29,463 nt of DNA. Origin: Wuchereria bancrofti (taxonomy: Eukaryota; Nematoda; Chromadorea; Rhabditida; Onchocercidae). The notes beneath the pieces were generated by a model, which made no database searches, had not been told where the DNA came from, and saw only the letters and a list, made by a program, of their open reading frames with translations. Below are positions 23,786 to 29,463 of this stretch, one piece after another (within the stretch, counting starts at the first letter, position 1; each line of letters starts with the position of its first letter). Location of the stretch: positions 23,565,722-23,595,184 of the forward strand of contig SSBO01000012.1 of the NCBI GenBank assembly GCA_005281725.1, given 5' to 3'. The position numbers and the translations under genes are program-made.

Positions 23786-24758
23786 ATTTCAGGTAAAAAA
23801 AAAATATATTTTTTTTCTTTTTTTATTAATTAATAGAATTCATTATTATGTACATATTATTACTTTTTTTCTTTTATTGTAATTCATTTGTTATGCTAAT
23901 TTATTATCATTTCAACATTGAGTTATAAAATTATTCAAATTTACAAGAAATATTAACTTAAATTCTATTTATATCACATAATAGATTACTATTTTCAACA
24001 AATTATACTTTTTTGAAATCAAAAAAAGAAAGAGAAATTTTTTTTTTTCTCTTTCATATTTTAACATTTCTTTATTTTTCATAAAATAAAGAGAAAAGAA
24101 AAAGTATAATTTTAACTTTGTGCTATTCTATCCTTTAAATTGTAATAACAATTGTAGTTTCGTTTATGCAAGCTTAAAGAAAAGGTTTGTCATCCATTTT
24201 ACATTTTCATTATTTAATAAAAAAAAAAAAAAAAAAAAATGTTGTATGAAAAATTATTTGAAAACTAGTTTGCATTTTATTTTTTCTTCTATCTTTTCAA
24301 TAATAAAAGGTCATATGCTGCTTCACTCTTTTAACTTATATCATAATTTTCATAGATTTTTTTTTTTCCTGTCAAATTTCTCTTTTATTCCTTTTCCTCT
24401 TTTTTTTTCTTCAAATTTTATGAAACAATTATTTTTTTTTTGATATAAATGAAATATTAGTAAAATAGAATGTATGTATTTTATTTTAATGATTAAAACA
24501 GAAGAAAAAGTGCAAATGTAATCAATTTAAAGAAAACGAAATAATTTATTTGATACATTTTGCATTTAATATCATGAATGAATTATAATATATTTCAAAT
24601 ATATCTAATTTAATCAATCATTTAATTTAAAATTATCTCATTAAAATTATGGCAATTTTAATCACTAAAATATTTCATTACTTTTATGCATTGCGATTGT
24701 GTAAAGTAATGTAAAGCTAGGCTAAATGTAATAAATTGCATTTGAATTTATTGATTTG

Positions 24759-24784
24759 TTTATTTATTTATTTATTTATTTATT
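24759..24784. repeat. TTTA tetranucleotide microsatellite
   Basis: Six to seven pure TTTA units. A shorter tract of the same type is at about 25467-25490. Confidence 0.9.
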
Positions 24785-25612
24785 GTAATATTTCATTGCA
24801 TTATCAATAAAAAAGCATATTGTAGTAAATATGATTGGGTAATTTTGATAATTTAAATTTAATAAGTGAAATAGTTTGAATTTTACATCAATTGAAATTC
24901 AGGAACAAATTAAAAGTCAGTTGGAATGGGATGATTTTTGATACTGATGCTGCGAAATTTTATTTTTTTAAAATTCTTTTTAGCATTAATTAATTAATTA
25001 GTTCATTTTTTTTTTTCGATCTTTTATCTCTCATCTTTCCTTTTTTTTTTTTTCGTATATAAAAGTGGGAAATTATTCAATTTTAACTTTTATGAAATAT
25101 TGCGAATGTATTTATGTGAGAGATTTAATTGTATGCAAATTTTGGAAATAATTTTAAAGATTGTTAGATGAGTAATATAATAGGATTAATAATTAACTGA
25201 TAATACATGCGATAATTCTATTTATATATTTTATAGTTTAGAAAATGAAACTTGCATTTCTTTTTTTTTTATATATATTATACGTTTTAAATTTTGAAAA
25301 TGTTATGGAAAAATGAGAAAAAGGAATGAAATTTTGGAAGAAATCAAAGTTCTTCAAAATCATCAATTGGTTTCAAATTTTGGGAATGCTTTTTTTATAC
25401 CAAAATTTCTTTTCATCCTTTTCTTCGTTCTTCCTTTCTTGATGTTAGCAGTATGATGTTATTTATATATTGGTTTATTTATTTATTTATTTTTTTCTTT
25501 TAGCAATGTGATATATCATTTTCTTTTTTTCATAACATTTACTTTTATATTTAAAATTTTATTATACGTATAATTAATTATACTTTTCTTTTATATATTT
25601 GTTTATAATTAA

Positions 25613-25640
25613 TAGTAGTAGTAGTAGTAGTAGTAGTAGT
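25613..25640. repeat. TAG trinucleotide microsatellite
   Basis: Nine uninterrupted TAG units, perfect along their length. Confidence 0.95.
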
Positions 25641-26576
25641 AATGGTTGTTGTAATAGTAATAAAAGCAATTTATTTAAATTTTTATGATTAAACAAATGT
25701 CATCTATCCATTATATCTTCTCTTTATGATAGCTTTGCTTACTTATCAATTACTTTCAGCAATTTGATCATTGTTTTTTTTTAATTATTATTATAATTAA
25801 ATTCGTCGCATGTTTTTTTTCCTCGTTAATAGGATAGGATGAAATTATTTAGAAAACAAAAGATTTAAGATATTTCATTACTTTTAGTAAAATTTATCAT
25901 TTCAAAATTGTTCTTAACTATTTCATTCTTCCTTCACTTATTCTTCTCTTCTTGAATTATTCTAGGCTTTAATTCTTCTTCTTTTTTTCAAATAACTTTT
26001 AACTGATCAAATGGTCACTTAAAGTTAATAAAAAATTCTGTTTTTACTTTTGTAACAGTATTATTAATTAACATATTATTAAAAAAAAAAAAAAAGAATT
26101 TGTAATAGTATTATTAATTAATGGCTTATAATTAATAATGTACAGGATAGAAGATTAATTATTTTAAGCTATAAATAATTAATGATACTTGAAGATTTTT
26201 CGATTTGAAATCGATATTAAAAGGAGTTTTGATTATGAAATATAGGCAATTTAGCAGATGTCTTTGCTGTTTGCAAATTTATTGGATTATTAGCAAATAA
26301 AACTCAACATAAGACATGAAAAAATTTTTTGTTAGCAATAATGATATTTGCAGGTGTAATGCATGAGGCATAAAAGTTAAATTCAAATTTAACAAAAAAA
26401 TTTAAAAGTGTTTTTGCATAAGTTAAATATATGCGAAATTATTTATATTAATAACAGTTATCAATGTTATTCAAAAAACAAAAAAAAAAAAGGTATAAAA
26501 TAACATACAGATCAATTATTTTCATCCATTAACTTTTGAATTATTTATTAATCATTTTTCTTCTCTTCTTTCTATC

Positions 26577-26651
26577 TTTTTTCCTCTTATCAATAATCTT
26601 ATCATAGATCTTCTTTTCTTTTTTCCTCTTATCAATAATCTTATCATAGAT
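26577..26651. repeat. direct duplication with 42-bp period
   Basis: CCTCTTATCAATAATCTTAT followed by CATAGAT occurs at 26583 and 26625, with a T-rich stretch between. Confidence 0.9.
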
Positions 26652-27420
26652 TTAATATAATTAAAAGATTATCTAATTCAAATATTTATCATTGTATTAT
26701 TATTATTATTTTCTCTTTCTTTTCTCTCTTATATATCATCATCATCATTATACTATTTGTTAAATAATTTTTGTTAATTTTGCTTTTTTTTTTCTTTCAT
26801 TTTTTCATTTTTTTTTTTTTTAGTGCAAGAATAAATGTGTAAAATCTAATGAGATAGTTTAGAACATTTTAACTTTTAACTGCAGTACATATGTATTTGT
26901 TTGAAATGATTAAGATTTTCATTTTATTTCTCATGTTTTTCAGTTTTTCAGTTTTTTTTTTTTTTTTTTTTTTTTTTTGTAAAATATTTTCCGTTTGATT
27001 GATTAATTTCAAAAGTATCAATCCTTGAAATTTAAGTGGGTATTTGCAATGAATTCTTCTCTTCTTCTCTTCACAATTCTTCCTTTTTTTTTTTTTTTTC
27101 CTTCGATGAATTTTTTATTCATTAATGAATTCGTTCACGAAATTTTTTTTTTTCATTCCATTTTAAATAAATCATCGTATAAATCATGCGTAGTTAGTTA
27201 GTTACACTCTCAAATGTTGTAATATTTTTGAATTTTTTAAAATCTGTTCGTATAAAATTTCTTAAATTCAAATTCAAATGAATGCGAGTTTTTTTTTTTT
27301 TTTTTTTTCAACATATTTTTAAATTGTTAAATAATGATTGCTAAGCATAGCATTTCAATATTTTTCATTATATGCTTATTAATAACTTTTATAAAACATA
27401 ATTATCATTAATTAAAATAT

Positions 27421-27430
27421 ATTATTGCAG
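27421..27430 (+). promoter_or_regulatory. probable spliced-leader trans-splice acceptor of QSOX
   Basis: ATTATTGCAG precedes a 66-nt leader and the start codon at 27497. No convincing upstream coding exon was found, so this acceptor would receive a spliced leader, or else join a distant non-coding exon. Confidence 0.55.
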
Positions 27431-27449
27431 AATTTAGGATATACTGGAA

Positions 27450-27496
27450 TAACAATAATAATAATAATAATAATAATAGTAATAGTAATAGTAATA
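27450..27496 (+). repeat. AAT/AGT trinucleotide repeat in the 5' leader of QSOX
   Basis: About fifteen AAT-type triplets (some AGT) run directly up to the initiation codon. The tract is open in the frame of the protein, but no ATG lies upstream within the predicted mRNA. Confidence 0.85.
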
Positions 27497-29376
27497 ATGA
27501 TTGGAAACAACAAATATATATGGATATTACTTTTTCTAATTTCAATATTATTTGTTGGACGGATAACGGTTACTGAAGTGGATGATGATTTACCAGTACC
27601 ATCTTCTTTATATGGTCTAAATGATCATATAACTATATTAAATAGTGATAATTTTGATAAGAAAATATACAATAAGGTAAGTAATTTTATCATGAAAATA
27701 CATGAATTGAAAGTTTCTATTTAAGTAAAATTTTAACTTTGATAAATGAGTAGTTAAAATGATAATAACAATTTGATTTTTTACTTAGCAAGATATTATT
27801 CGTAAAATTTTGAATGATGATATTAAATGATATTGGATAAAAAGATTCATTTTTATATTTTTTTTTAATATTTCATTTTAACAAATTAACTAATATTTAT
27901 TATTACTTCTAGTTAGATTGATTGGATTATTGTTAAATTTCTTAATTATTATTTGTTTTGTTATTGTTTATTGTTCATATAAATTGTATGAGATGTTTTA
28001 GGTAAAGGTAATAAATCTTAGAGTAATAATTAAATTGAAAATTTTTGTGTTTTAGAATCAAGTCTTTCTCATAGAATTTTTCTCGAGTTGGTGTGGTGCT
28101 TGTATTGGATACGCTGAAACTTACAAACAACTTGCAAAGTAAGCAGAAGTATATTTCATTTTAAATATTAATCAAATTTGTTATACTTTTTTATTTATAA
28201 GGGAGAGAGAGAGAGAGAGAGAGAGAGTAACGATGTTTTTGTGAGATTCTTTTTTGAATAAATGAAAGTAAGGAAAGTGTTAAGTAGAATTATTTGGGTA
28301 ATAAAAAGATTTAAAAGAATTTAATAATTTCTTTCTTTTTCTTTTTTCTTGAAAATAGAATTGGATAGAGGGGATAGAAAGTTATAGAATTGATCAGTTT
28401 TTTTTTTTTTTTTTTTATTTTGCATTTTCATAATTTCTTTCATTTTATTATTTACTCGTAAAGTAAATAAATTGACTAAATTTTGTTTAGATTTTAAATT
28501 TTAATCTGATCTGATCGATGATCATTGGGTAGTATTTCACAAAATTAATTTTAAATAAATTTCAACCCTCCCACAATATGTTTAATATTGCTTCATTGAT
28601 TTATGAATTATTCAGTAAATTGTAGACTTAAGCGGTGAATTTTGCGGAGCACAAAATCATAATTCATAATAGAAATGATGATTTATTATCTTTTAACTAT
28701 TTGTCTAAATTGTTTTATTTTCATTTGTTGAAAAATTTCACTTATTTTACCTCTATGGTTTAGGTTAACTCTTTGTTTACATACGTTCAGGTTAACTCTT
28801 TGTTTACTGTCAAATTTTGAATCAACTTAAGCATTATAGATGATGAAAATTCAAGTGTTAAATTGCAATACATTTGACAAATCATGTAAACAAGATATTT
28901 TTTTTTTTTTGTCATAGTAAGTAAATAAATAAATAAGAAATATTTTGAAAATATTTACTAAAGAAATATTTTACAGACAATTACTACAATGGAAGCCTAT
29001 TGTTCAGATTGCAGCTGTTGATTGTGCTGACAATAACAATTTGAAATTATGTCGAGAGCATAATGTTGATGCATTTCCAACTATTAAAGTAATACTTTTT
29101 TTTTCATTTCAAAAATTTTTTAAATTTTAAGTAAATTAGTCATCTTCTCTTTATCACCTCAAATATTATTTATTTTTTTCTGCTTCACTAGTTTGTATAA
29201 ACTTTATTTCAGTAATATTTTCAAATTTTTTGATTGCGTGTAATGTATTATTAAGTAAAATTTGAAGCTTTTTCAAAAAGGGGTTTTAAAAAAAAAACTT
29301 ATATATAATTTGAAATTTAATAATTCTGATATTATTAGGATAAATATAGCCATACTGAATTCATTTATCGAAAAAA
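27497..29376 (+). CDS. quiescin sulfhydryl oxidase (QSOX), 5' part: signal peptide and thioredoxin domain; continues off the right edge
   Basis: Role (family knowledge): secretory-pathway flavoenzyme that makes disulfides in secreted proteins by passing electrons from a thioredoxin CxxC to an Erv-type FAD module and on to oxygen. Exons: 27497-27676, 28056-28138, 28977-29088, probably 29339-29376; phases 0, 2, 0 fit. Residues 1-24 form a signal peptide (core IWILLFLISILFV). SLYGLNDHITIL at 37-48 matches the QSOX N-terminus (SLYSPSDPLTLL). FLIEFFSSWCGACIGYAETY carries the active site C73-G-A-C76, where vertebrate QSOX1 has CGHC. AAVDCAD at 100-106 with C104 and C113 reproduces the structural cysteine pair of QSOX (nine residues apart). 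FPTIK at 121-125 holds the cis-proline (P122). This combination separates QSOX from ordinary PDI. The FAD/Erv half lies beyond the window. The fourth exon (DKYSHTEFIYRK) rests on splice signals and position only. Confidence 0.92.
28203..28228. repeat. GA microsatellite in a QSOX intron
   Basis: About twelve pure GA units in the intron between exons 28056-28138 and 28977-29088. The rest of that 838-nt intron is T-rich and unremarkable. Confidence 0.95.
28762..28807. repeat. 19-bp direct duplication, period 27, in a QSOX intron
   Basis: AGGTTAACTCTTTGTTTAC occurs at 28762-28780 and again, unchanged, at 28789-28807. Confidence 0.93.
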
Positions 29377-29395
29377 GTAATTGAATCGCTTTTCT

Positions 29396-29397
<2 letters not shown>

Positions 29398-29463
<66 letters not shown>
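29398..29463. repeat. pure ATT microsatellite reaching the window edge
   Basis: At least 22 uninterrupted ATT units run off the right end, within a QSOX intron, so the true length is unknown. Confidence 0.97.

Larger units (their letters stand above)
18560..27420. other. gene-poor intergenic region between xpg-1 and QSOX
   Basis: Almost 9 kb with no reading frame that shows recognisable homology or codon structure. The open frames present come from low-complexity DNA: poly-T, GA repeats or T-rich tracts that translate into Phe/Leu/Lys/Glu runs. No tRNA, rRNA or transposon frame was recognised. It contains the microsatellites and minisatellites listed separately. Distal promoter elements of QSOX or untranslated or non-coding transcripts could lie here but cannot be recognised from sequence alone. 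Confidence 0.7.

Noticed and set aside
24120..24443. 107-residue plus-strand frame rich in Phe and Lys
   Set aside because: Low-complexity poly-T/poly-A translation without splice context or recognisable domain.
26200..26220. Small palindrome CGATTTGAAATCG
   Set aside because: Six-base arms are expected often by chance in a 29-kb AT-rich window.
18560..27420. Transposon or Wolbachia-derived insertion
   Set aside because: No transposase, reverse transcriptase or bacterial-like frame, terminal inverted repeats or base-composition jump was seen.

Overview
The window looks like AT-rich nuclear DNA of a nematode, most likely a spirurid or filarial-type worm. That placement is inference from three things: very high A+T with long poly-T tracts; many short-to-medium introns with GT...(T)nCAG borders; and two start codons that sit just behind an unpaired splice acceptor, as expected for spliced-leader trans-splicing. 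I see no bacterial genes, rRNA, tRNA, transposase or CRISPR array. The genes were rebuilt exon by exon from translated homology and matching intron phases.

Left part (1 to about 10.1 kb, minus strand): the 5' portion of a giant gene, the orthologue of C. elegans lpd-3 / vertebrate BLTP1 (KIAA1109, fly tweek), a bridge-like lipid-transfer protein. Ten phase-compatible exons give 586 codons, from the N-terminal membrane anchor into the start of the groove-forming rod. The gene runs off the left edge. Most of its larger introns are filled with their own, different tandem repeat (141/134, mixed 25-30, 150, 60-95, 18, 48 and 160-175 bp units).

Middle (10.1 to 18.56 kb): a divergent intergenic region of about 0.9 kb, then a complete plus-strand gene for the XPG/ERCC5/Rad2 repair nuclease (xpg-1). 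It has 20 exons and 893 residues, from a trans-splice acceptor 2 nt before the ATG to a poly(A) signal just after the stop. All expected catalytic acidic residues are present. A consensus-perfect ubiquitin-interacting motif lies in the acidic spacer.

Right part (18.56 to 27.4 kb): almost 9 kb without a convincing gene, rich in poly-T, ATT, TG/GA, TTTA and TAG microsatellites, a 46-bp tandem repeat with a higher-order duplication, and one neat hairpin. From 27.4 kb to the right edge lies the 5' end of a plus-strand quiescin sulfhydryl oxidase (QSOX) gene: signal peptide, thioredoxin domain with a CGAC active site, then an ATT microsatellite at the window edge.

The three genes belong to unrelated processes (ER-plasma membrane lipid transport, nucleotide excision repair, oxidative folding of secreted proteins), and nothing suggests an operon. 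I did not find a convincing undescribed system. The most unusual feature is the set of private satellites in the lpd-3 introns.
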